This document shows positions 24,101 through 36,800 of a DNA stretch of 64,000 nt, one piece after another (position 1 is the stretch's first letter; the number at the start of each line of letters is the position of its first letter). Under the pieces are notes generated by a model. The model had not been told where the DNA came from. It did not search any database and saw only the letters and a list, made by a program, of their open reading frames with translations. The stretch lies in contig CAJNOL010000063.1 of the NCBI GenBank assembly GCA_905250125.1, forward strand, positions 186,001-250,000, in the 5' to 3' direction. A program made the position numbers and the translations under genes. The stretch comes from Rotaria sordida. Lineage: Eukaryota > Rotifera > Eurotatoria > Philodinida > Philodinidae.

Positions 24101-26571
24101 ATACATCATAACATCATCATCTAACGATGAAAGTTTTCTCAATTGATAAATTACTTTTGAGTCGAGATTACGTGCATTAAGTAGACCCCGAGATGAGCTA
24201 TGAATATCCTGAAAAGAGTTCGTGTTCTTAACTTATTGTTGTGAAGATACTACATTTTTGACTGTATTTTTTCAATGAATGCCGTGGTCTCCCTCAGGAC
24301 TACCAGAAAAACTAATTTTTGAATTTCCAATTGATTGAAAAAAGAAGATCGAATCTGCCGGTGTATATGAGCGATGTGAAAAGTACGCTTTTACCACAGC
24401 TGTATCTTAGAATAGTAACAACGAAAATATTTCAAAATTTCACAATAAACTACTCTCGTTAAGTCCTGTCTTTATGCAATATTTCAAGTCAAAATTCGAA
24501 AATTAGTTTTCCTGATATTTCTGAAGGGATGACGATATTCATTTAAAAAATATCGTAAAAGTGCAGTATCTCCGAAGTAATAAGCTAAGAATACAAACTC
24601 TTTTCAGGACATTCATAACTCATTTAGATCTACATAATGCACGAAAGTCTCGATTTAACAATAATTTATCAATTGGATGACTTATAATAATTAAAAATAT
24701 CTTATATTTAGCTTACGTCCGTTTCTGGTGGTGGTATTTCTCCAATATTTGTTAATACAAGTGTTGACCAAAAAAAACAATATAAATATTGTGTTGTTAA
24801 TGTATTTGCTGTTGGTGAAGTCATATTATAAACCCATCCATCACTTGAATAACCAATCCAACGACTAATTATAAAATAAAAACAAGCATTCCAATGTATA
24901 ATTATAAGAATAATAATTAATAATGAAACAAGACGAAAAACATTTGGATGATTTGTTTGTGTTTCAACTTTATCCGAAAATTCAAATGTACGATAAATAC
25001 GAAATAAACGATTAAAACGTAAAGCTGGTAAGAGATAAAGTTTAGGAATAAAATAAAGAAAATCAGTTGGTAATAATGATATTATATCAAGTATAAAAGC
25101 TCGACTTCGCATATAATTTTTACGTAATTTTGAAATATCTTGAACAATAAGACCTTGTTCGAGATAACCTAAATAAAGAAAAATAAAACAATTAAACACA
25201 CAAAATCTTTAGATTTTATTTTATCAAACCTTTTCGTGTTTGTATAAATGTATCAACAATATAACAAGCATCACAAAGATAATCAAAAATTAACCAAACA
25301 ATTAAAAGACGTTGTTGAAGTAGAAGAAAAGCACTACGACCAATAAGCATTATATAATTATAAAGTACAGCAAGTGAAACAACCGATGACCAATAATAAT
25401 AAAACGGTTTCGATGGATCTATTACCCAATTTTTACTAGTATTAAATAAAAAGAAAAATTATTAGCGCAATCATTGAGAAATGAAGATGTGGAATATGAT
25501 GTAAGCTGTTGTTGATAATCAATTTCCCAAGATTGGCGGGAATGATCCCTTCTGCTCATAGATTATAACAAGATGCTATTGATATACGGTCTGTGACGTG
25601 AAGAAGGAGAGTGCCGCTAACGTGTTTGTCACATCTCTAATATTTTTCTGCCAATAGTAGGCCGACCAAAAAGTTTTACACCCTCAATAGTCGAAAATTT
25701 TTACTTTTTCCTAGCAGAGCTGAAATTCTCTTACTGCATTCTATTGGAAGAAAGATAATCTCTTTTAGCAAAAAAACCACGATCCCGTTCCCTCAATGTT
25801 CGCTGCTTCGAATCACCATTGATTGCTGCTAAGATGTCTATGACGATCTCTGATGATTTATGGATCCACTCTATTATTGTCTTTGACGCGTCTATAGTAT
25901 TGTCTATTGAAGGCAGATGCAAATTTCTACTCTATGCATTTCAACAATCCTATTCTATCGTATTTCATAAAAGAACAATAAATATAAAATAAACCTCTGT
26001 TCATTTTGAGTTAATTGATTTTTTGTTGATGGTGCAAATTTTTCAAGAAATGAATCAGTTCGTTGTGGAAGTTCATGGCGTTGATGTTTTCGTCGCATCC
26101 ATCGTCGAAGACGCTATTTTAAAAAAGAAAAATATACACATACATATATATAGATATATTTACAAATGAATTATTATTATTATTCAAATAGTTAAAAAAG
26201 AAAACTTTTACAATAAGTTAGTATACAATAAATAACATGCAATTTACTTACACCTGTAATATTTAATGCGTCCTGAAAAATGTAATTTTTATTGGTCCAA
26301 AAAAAGAAACAATAAAAAAAAATTAAAATATCAAACAAACCCGAGCTCTTCGAACAAGATCAAATAGAGACACAGCTGTTATTTCAATTTGTTCTTGAGA
26401 TGGCTGTTCAAGAGGAGTATCAGTTAATGCTTGAATACCATTTTGAACATTAGTCGATTGTTCTTGATCAGGTTGTCGTGCTGAATAGGCAACTGATGGT
26501 GGTTGTGTATGATTATTCATAATAACATAAGGTGCAGTTCGTCGATGTTGACGATTTAAGGGAGATGACAT
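21198..26571 (-). CDS. Cyclic-nucleotide-gated cation channel, alpha-type subunit
   Basis: Plasma-membrane channel opened by cGMP/cAMP, by family used in sensory transduction. Ten exons, about 670 residues: N-terminal polar region (26571-26333), two short linker exons, S1-S4 (25440-24717), the pore with [11 protein letters not shown]6 and C-linker ([37 protein letters not shown]), the nucleotide-binding domain ([50 protein letters not shown]), then a C-terminal coiled coil ([20 protein letters not shown]) as in CNGA trimerisation zippers. Stop is TAA at 21200-21198. The pore glutamate is kept, and the cGMP-contacting RRTAN is present. The filter has Asn and Ile where vertebrate CNGA reads TIGETPPP. 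Four introns are short, others (25995-25437, 24716-23287, 22741-21835) are long and filled with repeats. Family certain; alpha type likely from sequence. Confidence 0.93.
21901..22093. repeat. Inverted repeat in a channel intron
   Basis: AAGACTTCTTCTATCTAATA at the left is mirrored by TATTAAATAGAAGAAGTCTT at the right, followed inward by further complementary blocks (TTCTACTGCATAC, TGACATGGCAATA). Arms are about 80 bases, spacer small. It is a MITE-like hairpin inside the intron preceding the exon with the nucleotide-binding domain core. No target duplication identified. Confidence 0.7.
23479..23640. repeat. MITE family C, diverged copy in channel intron
   Basis: Starts TAGGGATGCGTAGTGTTG then TAAATACTGAAATAC, and continues through CAGTAAAGCAC to ATCAACTCTATCAAAATATG. 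The same order is found at 27914-28026, and its first part at 36817-36931. The right terminal inverted repeat is not recognisable, so the copy looks incomplete. Confidence 0.55.
24141..24674. repeat. Fold-back element in the channel's pore intron
   Basis: Outer ends AATTGATAAATTACTTTTGA and TAATTTATCAATT are complementary. The arms share CTATGAATATCCTGAAAAGAG and GTTCTTAACTTATTG on the left with their complements on the right (CTCTTTTCAGGACATTCATA). Inner blocks TCAAGTCAAAATTCGAAAATT and GTTTTCCTGA mark the main palindrome family. About 530 bases, arms roughly 75-80 percent complementary. It lies in the intron between the pore and S6 exons. Confidence 0.8.
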
Positions 26572-27771
26572 TTTTTGTTTTTTATTTTGTTAATTAAAAA
26601 TAATATTATACAATAAAAATATTCAAATTTCGAAGGTTAGAATGAATCATTTTTAATTTTAATATTATGTATCTAAAAATAGATAATGATCTTTTTTTCT
26701 CTTTTTTTTTAGCAATTGTTATTTATGACAAAAACAATGAGCGAACATTTAAAATAGATATAATGATTATTCATTTTATCGAATATTAAATTCTCTCGCT
26801 TTTTTATGTGTGTTTTTTTTCTAGGATAAACAGGAAAGAAAAAAAAAAGAGCAGAATATAGAAACATCTATTCTACCTATAGAAGCTATGGCTACATATA
26901 TTTCTTAAAGATTTTCCGGCTTGACATTCTCGTCCGTGCGTGAAGATGTTCTTGTGCCAGTAGATTTATCCTCGTTTTTCTTTTCTCTCTCTTTTATCTT
27001 CAGATTCAAAAGAATCATTTTTTTTTTTCGCACTCTCTATTTTCTTCTTTTCTTAATAGAAGATTCTTTTTCTTTTTTTCTTCTTTAAAGCAAAGTCTTA
27101 CAATTACCTGTGAAATGAGATGAGATGCGATGCATCAATAATGTTTTAATTTTTTTTCCCCTTCTGCTCATCATGGTTGAACTTGCTGTTTCTATTCACT
27201 GGCGAGTTAAAAAAGATCAACGAGAAAAAAAAAAGAAAAGATTACATGGTTACGATAGATAGTTGTCATGGGAAAGTTCTTGTATTATCCTTCTATTTAC
27301 AATAACGAATAGTTGATTAGATTGTTTTTTTTTTATTATAAAAGAGATCGGTAATCGTGCTGTTATGCGAAGAACTATATAGACTGACATTTGAAGAAAT
27401 ATTGAAAAAAAGAAAAACAATAGAAATCATAACTCTTTCACCTTCCAAAATAAAATATTCTGCTGAATATATATTCATAAGAATAGTAGAATGATTGTAT
27501 AAAAATATAAAAGAAGTAATATGCACTTTGAAAATTTAAAAGATTAAAAACATAATCATGTAGATGTCATTATCTAGCAATGTTTTGATTATTTGTTCTA
27601 TAAATGAATTTGTATTCTTCAATAAATTCATTTCTATATCAAACATTTTTGAAATATAAATCAATTCAATATGATTATTATTTGTTGTTTTGTTTTGTAA
27701 TAGAATTTCATTCATCAATGTTTGCTTTAAACTGTAGTAGATGAACTGAATTCATTATTTAATATTATCTA

Positions 27772-28745
27772 CAGTAAAATCTCTCTAATGTGACTACCAT
27801 CCGAATCAACCAAAAATGCTCATTTTACGAAGATACTCATTATTGGAAGGTTTTCAATTTCTTTTTTGTAATCTATAAATATTCAGCTGTAATCGTTTGC
27901 TGGCTACAAAAGGTAGGAATGTGTAGTGTTGATGTAAATACTGAAAAATTGGCGGTTAGTCACTGATACAGGATTCACTAAAGCACTTAGTACAACATTT
28001 AGATAACAACTCTATAAAAATATGTCCCCTTCCGATTTCAAAGGCTTTTTGCCTATAGATATTACATAGTGTCCTCGTAAAAACCCAAAAGGGATTTGAG
28101 TTTTGCCTAAACTATCGAATTTTTAATATGTTCATTTTCTAGAGTTCCCAGGTTTTCGGAAAATTTAGAGGTTCTAGAAAATAGACATATTAAAAATTCG
28201 ATAGATTAGTCAAACATCATTAGGAACTCAAATCCTTTTAGAATTTTCATTAAAATAATATTTAGTATATATAGGCTAAAAACCATTGAAATCAAAAAGG
28301 AATCGCTGAAGAGATTCTCTTGTTAGTGTTGGTTATACCGATTATCAGTAAGCTGAAACTGCACATCCCTAGCTCAAGTTGATCTTTTCCTTTTGTTCCA
28401 ACAATTAATTAATTAAACTTTTTTAAATCAGAGATAAATCAATACATATTGACATGATTTGATGCTATTAGCTATAAACACAAAAGCGACCATATGTTAC
28501 ATGAAATACTTTTATCTAATATTGTTTTTTTTCCATTAAATAGGCACGGTTAGTCCATCTCCTTTTTATGTGTCCCCATGGTTGTTTATCATAACTCAAT
28601 TCACATAATATCATTTTGATTGGTTCTGCACGAGAGTGACAGATGATATGTTGTACACATTATACAAGTTGTTATTGCTCATGGGACCAGAAATAAGTGG
28701 TTCTTGGTCAGAATAAGAGGTTACTTACATAGAGAGGTTTTACCG
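27772..28745. mobile_element. Non-autonomous pogo-like DNA element with a nested MITE
   Basis: Terminal inverted repeats: CAGTAAAATCTCTCTAATGT at the left and, at the right, the complement ending GAGAGGTTTTACCG; both are flanked by TA (27770-27771 and 28746-28747), the Tc1/mariner-superfamily target. Ends of the type CAGT(A/C)AAACCTCTCTA are typical of pogo-like elements. No transposase is present. A MITE of another family (27914-28372) sits inside, so this element is older than that insertion. Confidence 0.65.
27914..28372. repeat. MITE family C, long copy with internal palindrome
   Basis: Left end TAGGAATGTGTAGTGTTGAT, right end CTGAAACTGCACATCCCTA, inverted to each other. Inside is a second inverted repeat: CTATCGAATTTTTAATATGT near 28111 pairs with ACATATTAAAAATTCGATAG near 28184, with further complement outward (TTTCAAAGGCTTTTTGCCTA against TAGGCTAAAAACCATTGAAA). 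The short copy at 36817-36931 has the same ends. Confidence 0.75.
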
Positions 28746-30836
28746 TATATAATCGAGACAAAACGTTCGTGAAATGGAGATTTACTGGCATCAAAATGCC
28801 ATTGAGTGATGTTAACGTTGTCTCAAATGCCAATGACAATTGAAAGCACAACACTCAATCTCAATAAATTTTTCATCAATCATAATATGTAACATCCAGT
28901 TCGATTCTCACTTGCAGCAAGGACCTTTTTTTTTTAAAATTATTTTCTACTGTTTTAAGATATTATTTAATGTACATAGTCAAACAGAAAATCATAAAAA
29001 AGTCAGAATTGAACATATACTATTTATCAAACCATGATATATCTTAAATATGAAAAATCTAATATAAAATTTGATTATGTAAAATATCAACTGTCCAATA
29101 CACAAAAAAAAACTTTCATTATCATCAAATATGAAATTCTGTCGATAAGTAGAAAAATCCAAGAGAATTCTTATTTGAATCTTCTACGAATGACAATGGT
29201 TTATCGATTTAATTCTTATCTTTACTTATCTATTTATCCAAAAGTCTTCTATTGACATATAAAATACTTGAAAAATGTTCTCAACTGTTAACATGTAAAT
29301 ATACAAATGTACTAAGACAAATACAAGATAGAATCTCGCATAAACCTTTTTTGAATAAATATTAAAAAATGTCTTTTTTTTAGAATACAGAAAGTTTTTA
29401 TAGTGAATTTTTGATCATGAGAAAAGTAATCAATTCCAATGAATAAAACTACTATTCATTCAAATGTATAAATATCTATTGGTTGATCGATGCATTTCTG
29501 ATCGATTGATTTTCTTTTTGTCTTACGCAATCTGTAGCTTGTATATAACATGTTAACGTTCTACAAATATAATGAAGCAGAATAATAGTTACAACCAGCA
29601 TAGAGAGTTAGTATTCGATATTTCTATATCGATGATATATTCCTTTGTACTATAAAAGTATATACACGTTAGCACAGTATATCAAATAATGATAAGTTAT
29701 TGTTATTATTTTGTCTAACAACATTATAGACTTTGATTTCGATAATAGTTTATTTATCTTAGTACATTACATACCATTTCGAAAATGAATTTATTCCACA
29801 TCAAAATAATTGATGTGTCAATCGATTTGTTATAAATGTTATCATTGTGTTAATGACAGTCTGAATTTCTTTAGAATACTGATAATCTTGAAAACATTCT
29901 ATTGTTCCATTTTTTTATTGCTTTTTTGTGAATAACTCGAATTATCAAAAATTGCTGTGATGACATTCGATTTTAAATATCTATGATGTTTAAAAAATCT
30001 CTGTACATGATTACCCAGGAGATAATATCGTCAAAAAAAAAAAAGAGAAACCAAGGAAGTTCCTTTCCTAACGCACACAGAAGGAAAGAATCAGTTGTAT
30101 ACCAAGCAAGATAAGATTATTAATACCATCCTTGGTAAGAACTAAGTAGAATGGCATGATATTTTTCTTTAGCTTTTATTTTCTTTCTCTCTAATATAAT
30201 GGATTCGCTATTTTTAAGAGAATCCATAATAAACAGCAAGTCAAAAAATAAAATCAATTAATATTTCGATTGTTATTCATTGTTTATTTATTCTAAACTA
30301 AAGATATTCAAATAATTATATTTGTAAAATTAAACATGAATTTAATCTATCATATAAACAATAAAAAAAAAACTAATTTATAATGAGTATAAATCATTTT
30401 TTAATTTGATACATAATTATGATTCTATTGTATATTGTAAAGTTACGAAATTTAAAGATAATAGTTTGAAGTACTGAATTCTTTAAATTCATATATGTGT
30501 CAAAATGATAAAACAAAAATGGTGTTTGTCGTTTAATTTTTCTTTCTTATTTTTTTATTATTCTCTTTTTAGTTGATATCTTCAATGAAAACAAAAAATA
30601 AAACACGAGATGCTGACCTCGAATGGTAAATTGTATATTATGAGAATGACGTTATTTTCAAAAGGACGTAACAATATGAAAAAATTCTTATCTTGTATTC
30701 CCTGTTAGTTATGTTGAAGATGAAAGTGCATATATTGGACTACACAAAACTTTTATTTAACTTATGTTTTGTCAATATTTAATATATTTTCTTTTATAAT
30801 ATTTAAATATTATTTATTTCAAACAAATTTTCAGTT

Positions 30837-33800
30837 ATGAATCAACAGGGAAATATCAATAATGAGACCGATGATGATTATATATCCGATCATTCAGGTA
30901 AGTTATTAGAATTAATTAATTTTATTTTGAAATAAATTGTTTTTTTTTATCTAATATAATTTATCTTTATATAGAAAATATTAATTTTGAATGGATAATT
31001 AAAATTTAGTTTAAAAAAAATATAAATGAAATTTTTCTAATCAAAAAAAACATTTATAGAAGATTTTTAAAGATTTCTTTATTTTTAGAACCTATCCCAG
31101 ACTCTCAAAATCAACATCATCGTAAGAGAACAGTTAGTTCATTTGCTTCGTCTATCGTTAACAATTTAGTTAGTCGGCCTTGTTGGTTTTGTGAATGGTA
31201 TGTAGTATGTGTGCGACATCTTATTCAATATTTTTTATGATTTCATAATTTAAGAGAACATATATTAATTTATCATTTTATCATAAGTGTTTGTGATAAA
31301 AAAAGAAATATTTTTCATAAACTTGACTATTTGAAAAAGGTTCATATTTCAAATTTAAATGGTTAAATTACATCCAATAGTTAGTCAGAGTTCATTTTCA
31401 ATGTCTTCTTGTGCTTGTCAATAGAGATCACCCCATCCTGATCATACGATGAAAAACGTATTTTTATTACTATGACAAAGTACAAATGCCCTTGAGCTCC
31501 CCTAGTTTTATGTACAATACAAAATTTGAAGAATATAAAGAGACTTGCTTTTTTTTTTTCTTTTGATCAAACTATTTTGGAATGAATGAAGGCGTAGATA
31601 ACAACGACAATAATCATATCAGAAATAATCTCATGTTTTCAGTATTGTATGCTTTCAACAAGTATGTGTTTTTGTTTCGTTTATATTGTTAAAGAGGTAA
31701 TATTAATGATTAAATCCTACATTCTTTCTTCGGCTCTAGTTTCATTTTCTTTAACCTCTCTAAATATTTGTTGTTTGACATATCACTCATAGTGCTAAAA
31801 CTAATAAAACCATTTTTCATCATTATTGTGCACTTTTCTTATTCTAATACTTTTATTATGTCAATAACCGACACATATAAAAATTAAACGTTCAAGATTA
31901 ATCTATTTTTCTTTTTTGTACAGATAATATATACAGTAAACAGTATCATTCATCATATATTTATTATTGTCCATTTGTTTTTGCTTTCTCTCATACATGC
32001 GTAGATAACTAGGATATATTTATATCTCTCGCTTTTTTTTTGTTTCCAAAAATCCTTTTGTATTATTGTTTTCTAGTAGTTGCTATTAACAGTAAAAATA
32101 ATAGAGAATATCAATACAATTATTATATTTCTCTTTCTTCTTATCTTTGATTTGAAAAATGGTGTAACTCGTTAGTAAATTGAAAAACGAGCTTCGCATA
32201 CAATTCCGCTTATCAAGCACATGTTACACATCGTCATTCTTTTTTATCTATTCTAGATCTGTTATTATTGCATTGTGAATTTTGCTTGTCTGTTTTTTTT
32301 TTCTTACCCTTTTTCTTATGTTTTACCTTAAAATTCAATTGTAATTTTTAATAATAAACAAATGACAATATGGATGAAGCAAAAATGTATTTAGATAGAA
32401 AGTAAGAATCTTAAATATAAAATTTTTTTTTTAAAGAAACAAAAAAAAAAGAAAAGACTTTTTATCAATTCATAACACAAACTAGAATCGTTATGCACAT
32501 AATTTGTCTCTATTGTATCAGCAATGTTCAGTATAAATATCCTTTTCGATAATGATATATATTTCTGAACCAATGGTAATGCTAATAAATTTGCAGGTAG
32601 ATTTATTTACTTTTTTTTTTTGCTAAAAAACAAAAAACCAAAACTTTTAATTAACTAACGTTTGTTACTGAATGAATCTAAACACTAACAATTTCCTATT
32701 TATCGGTTCATCGATTCTGTTTAATTTTGCACTTATATGTATACATACACCTTTGTTTACCTGTTTCTCATTCTCTTTCAATTTAATATGCTGTTATAGA
32801 ATAATACATAGCTATAAGCACTAAACCGTGAAGGTCATTTTCGTCGTTTATTAACTTGCTTATCTCACATAATTGGATGAATAATAAAGTACCCACGTGA
32901 TTTCAAACCTAAAAAAATAAAAAACTGCTCTCGTGATTTAGAAACTAATAAAACATAGGACAAAACAAAACGACCTTGTTATTTAATATGATTTCTACCG
33001 ATTGTAAAGGTGCAATAAGTACTCGAGCAGAGTTTTATCTTGAGAAAACTCTAGAAAGGTTATTATTAAAATATATTATCTTAAATTATATTTGAATTTT
33101 AATAATAGGTATTCAACATTTGTGGTTAAACATTCATGGTGCTTTTTATTACTTGGATTTTCTATTTGTATTGCTCTTGGTTTATCTGCAATACTACTAC
33201 GTGATTTACCAGATTTTAATGATCCAACAAAAGTAAAGTTTATTTTAAGAAAAGAAATCCATTTCAAAATTTATTTTAGGGTTTTGTTCCACGTGGTAAA
33301 CATACATTAACTTCACGTTTATTTGTTCTTGAAAAAATCAGAAATAAACTTGTTGAACAATTAGCTGCAGCAAAAATAAGTAATAAAAGTAAAATATCAT
33401 TAACAACAAAATCATCATTATTAATCAATCAAATAAATAAAAATCATGAAGAACAAGAAGGAGAAATTGACGACGATGATGATGATTCAGATTATGATGT
33501 TCCTTTAAATGAAATAGAGCTTAAAGTTGATTTAGTATCCAATCCAAATGCTTGTGCATTTGTGCCATCAAGTCGAAGTCAATGTTTAACTAATCAACAA
33601 GTATATACATTATTACATAATACAACTGATCTTATGAAAATATCGAAAACAATTGAAGAACAACTTTATAAACCAAATGAACATATGTGTACATCGATTG
33701 ATTTAAGTATGTGAAATTTTTAGATATGTATATATGGGGTTGACCAGTCTAGCCGGAAGACCCATTTTGATAGAGTCTTATTGTAAGGATAAAACCTACT

Positions 33801-36800
33801 ATTGTTCGGGTCATATGAGAGCAGATACCAGATAACTTTGGATTGACCTGAACAACATCATGTTTTATCTGTACAATAGTAAAGAAAAGCTACCAGCTCA
33901 TACGAGATGCCGGTAGCTTTTTTTTTTATTATTGTCCAGATAAAACATGGTGTTGTTTAGGCCAATCCAAGGTTATCTGGTATCCGCTCTCATATGACCC
34001 GGACAATAGTAGGTTTTATCCTTACCATAGGACTCTATCAAAATGGGTCTTTCGGCCAGCGTGAGCAACCCCATATATTAGCTATTTGAAAGTATCCTAA
34101 TCGATTAATCGCTTTTTAATCGAAACATTATGCATAACGTAGACATTAATGAGATATTAATATTGTGAAAACAGTTTGACCGCTTAGCTTATTCTTGCAG
34201 AGATAATGCATTTTTATGATATTGTTCAAGTCAGTGTCATGATTCCTCTCGTGAATGCTAAGGAAACTGATTTTCGAATTTTAATTTGAAACTTTACATC
34301 GAGACAGATCTTAATTAGAATAGTTTATTGGAAAAGCTTCAGATTTTTTTTCGTTATTTCTATTCTAAAATACGACTACAGTAAAAAGCATGTCATTTGC
34401 GTCAACCATACACTTACTGACAGATTTGATATTCTCGTTTCAAGAAAGGAGGTAATCAAAAGACTTGAAACTTTTGCAATAAACGTATCTCGTCAAAATC
34501 TGTCTTTGTACAAAGTTTCAAATTGAAATTCTAAAATCAGATTTTCCGGAGTTCTTCGTACGAGCACAATATCATCTTCTACACTACTGTAAAATACTAC
34601 ATCTCTGCAATAATACAGTAAGGACCAGAACTCTTTTCATGATATTCATAGTTTATTATATGCATGTAGTTCTGAATCAAAATCAATTAATCAATTGAGA
34701 GACTCTTCGTAATTTAGTCACTAACACGGCTTGTTCTAAAGTATTGAGAGTTTCATGATTGTTATTAAATTAAATATGATATTCTAATTTATATAGTTTT
34801 AGAAATAAGTAGTTGTAAAAACTTGAATAACATGACGGATTTAAATATTCTTTTCGATGTACTTTAACCCATACTTATTAGTAATTGAAACGTGATATAC
34901 ATGTAATTTTTGTTTTTCTAAAAACGAGATCGTGAAAGATAATCTTTTTCTCTTATCTAATGTACTTACAATAATGATGAATCAGTTTTTCACTGCTGTT
35001 ATGTTTTTTCGACTATAATGATTCATCGAGAAACCTCGTGCCTTACTGAAGTATAGACTTAAATAAGAAAATGATAAATTATTGTACAAAAAACATATGT
35101 ATTGAAAGAGAATATCAGACTGAAGAGTTCTTGAACAAAAAACAAAAGAAATCTTTTTCTTAAAATTCTATGTTAATCTAAATATTTTTCTTAAGATCGT
35201 CATTATGAAGTTTATTTTGAATCAAGTGATAAATCATCTCCAAATTTATTAAATATTGATAATCTATTATCATTATGTAAAAAACAATATGAACTTGTTG
35301 AATTATTTCAATTACATTCAACATGTCATTATACATTACCAGAAATGGTTGCTTATTTTTCTAATAAATCAGATTGTCGACAATTAAATGCAAATGATAT
35401 AAACATTTTTATTGATCGTATACAACGTTGTCATGCATTATATGATACTGGTCTTCTTCGTTTAGCCGGTTTACAACGTTATCGTACTGCACCAATCGAT
35501 TTATTTCAATATGATTCGTGTTTTCGATATAATTTTACATTTTTAACATTAGAATATTTACTAGATAAAACATTTTTATCAACAAATCAAACACGTTATA
35601 CAGCTATGTGGTTTTTAAAACCAACTAAACCAATAATAACTGCTAATGGAAGTGAAATTCATAATGCAAATTCTGCACATGATTTATTTATTGAACATTT
35701 TTATCAAAATCCAAAATTTGATGATGATAAAACACGAGTATCTGCATTAAATTTTATGGATATTCGAATTCCTTCAGCTATGAAACAAATTCGTGCTGAT
35801 ATGTTTTTTGTTATATTAGCTATATCATTAATTGTTGGAGTAAGTTTAGACAAAAAAGAAAAATTAAATTAAATTTCTGATTTTTGTTTTTTAAGGTGAC
35901 AATCATTTATCTTCGCTCAATAACTGTGGCATTAATGACAAATATATGTGTAGTTTTATCATTTGCTTGTGCTTACTTTTCATATAAAATAATTTTTGGT
36001 ATTGATTTATTTCCATATATAAATTTAATGGCAACATTTATTTTAATTGGCATATCATGTGATAATGTATTTGTTATATTTGATGCATGGTATTCAGAAA
36101 AATTAGATATTTATAATGAAGCACGTTTACGAAGTCGTTCTGTAGAATTTTATGGAAAATTAACCGAAAAACAAGAAAAACAATATCGTCGTGATCGAGA
36201 ATATACAGCAGCAATATTAAGACAGCGTTTAATAGCAAGAAATGATTCTGAACAACATCAAAAAGATCAAACTGGAGAAGAAGAACATTTTGATTCAATT
36301 AAAAATACAGATTTAATACGGATGATGAAAGTCAATGATGAACAAATGATACAAATGCTAATAGGAGTTTTAAGACATGCAGCAGCTAGTGTTTTTGTAA
36401 CAAGTTTTACAACATCAGCAGCGTTTTTTACGAATATGATATCACGTATTGCTTATGTACAGTTATTTGGTTTATTTATGGTAAGTTTTTACTTACAAAC
36501 AAAAAAAAAAAACAATCGTTCAATTAGAAATTCTGAGTTTGAATGTTATTGATGGGAGAAAATCTAGTCATAAACAGATAATAGGCTTTGAGAATCTTTT
36601 CGAGTTTAATGATAATCACAGAAATTTCATAGATTCTTCAAAAAAAAGAAATACCAGATTTATTAATCAACTTTCTATAGAATTTGTCTAATTTGATATA
36701 TTTGAATTAATGAAGAGTTGTCAATATAAACATTTTCTATGTCAGAAAAAAACTGATGATTAATTGAAAGGAATATTAATGGATTTTGACTTGTGTTGCT

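Larger units (their letters stand above)
26572..30836. other. Intergenic region between divergent genes
   Basis: Start regions of the channel (- strand) and of the Dispatched gene (+ strand) share this 4.3-kb spacer. It contains pyrimidine-rich tracts near 26980-27090, the pogo-like element 27772-28745 and otherwise AT-rich sequence with chance open frames only (for example 28840-29255). No further gene was recognised on either strand. Confidence 0.5.

Noticed and set aside
25731-25922. 63-codon - frame inside a channel intron
   Set aside because: Looks somewhat coding (charged, non-repetitive) and may be debris of a mobile element, but no motif can be named and it ends in stops on both sides.
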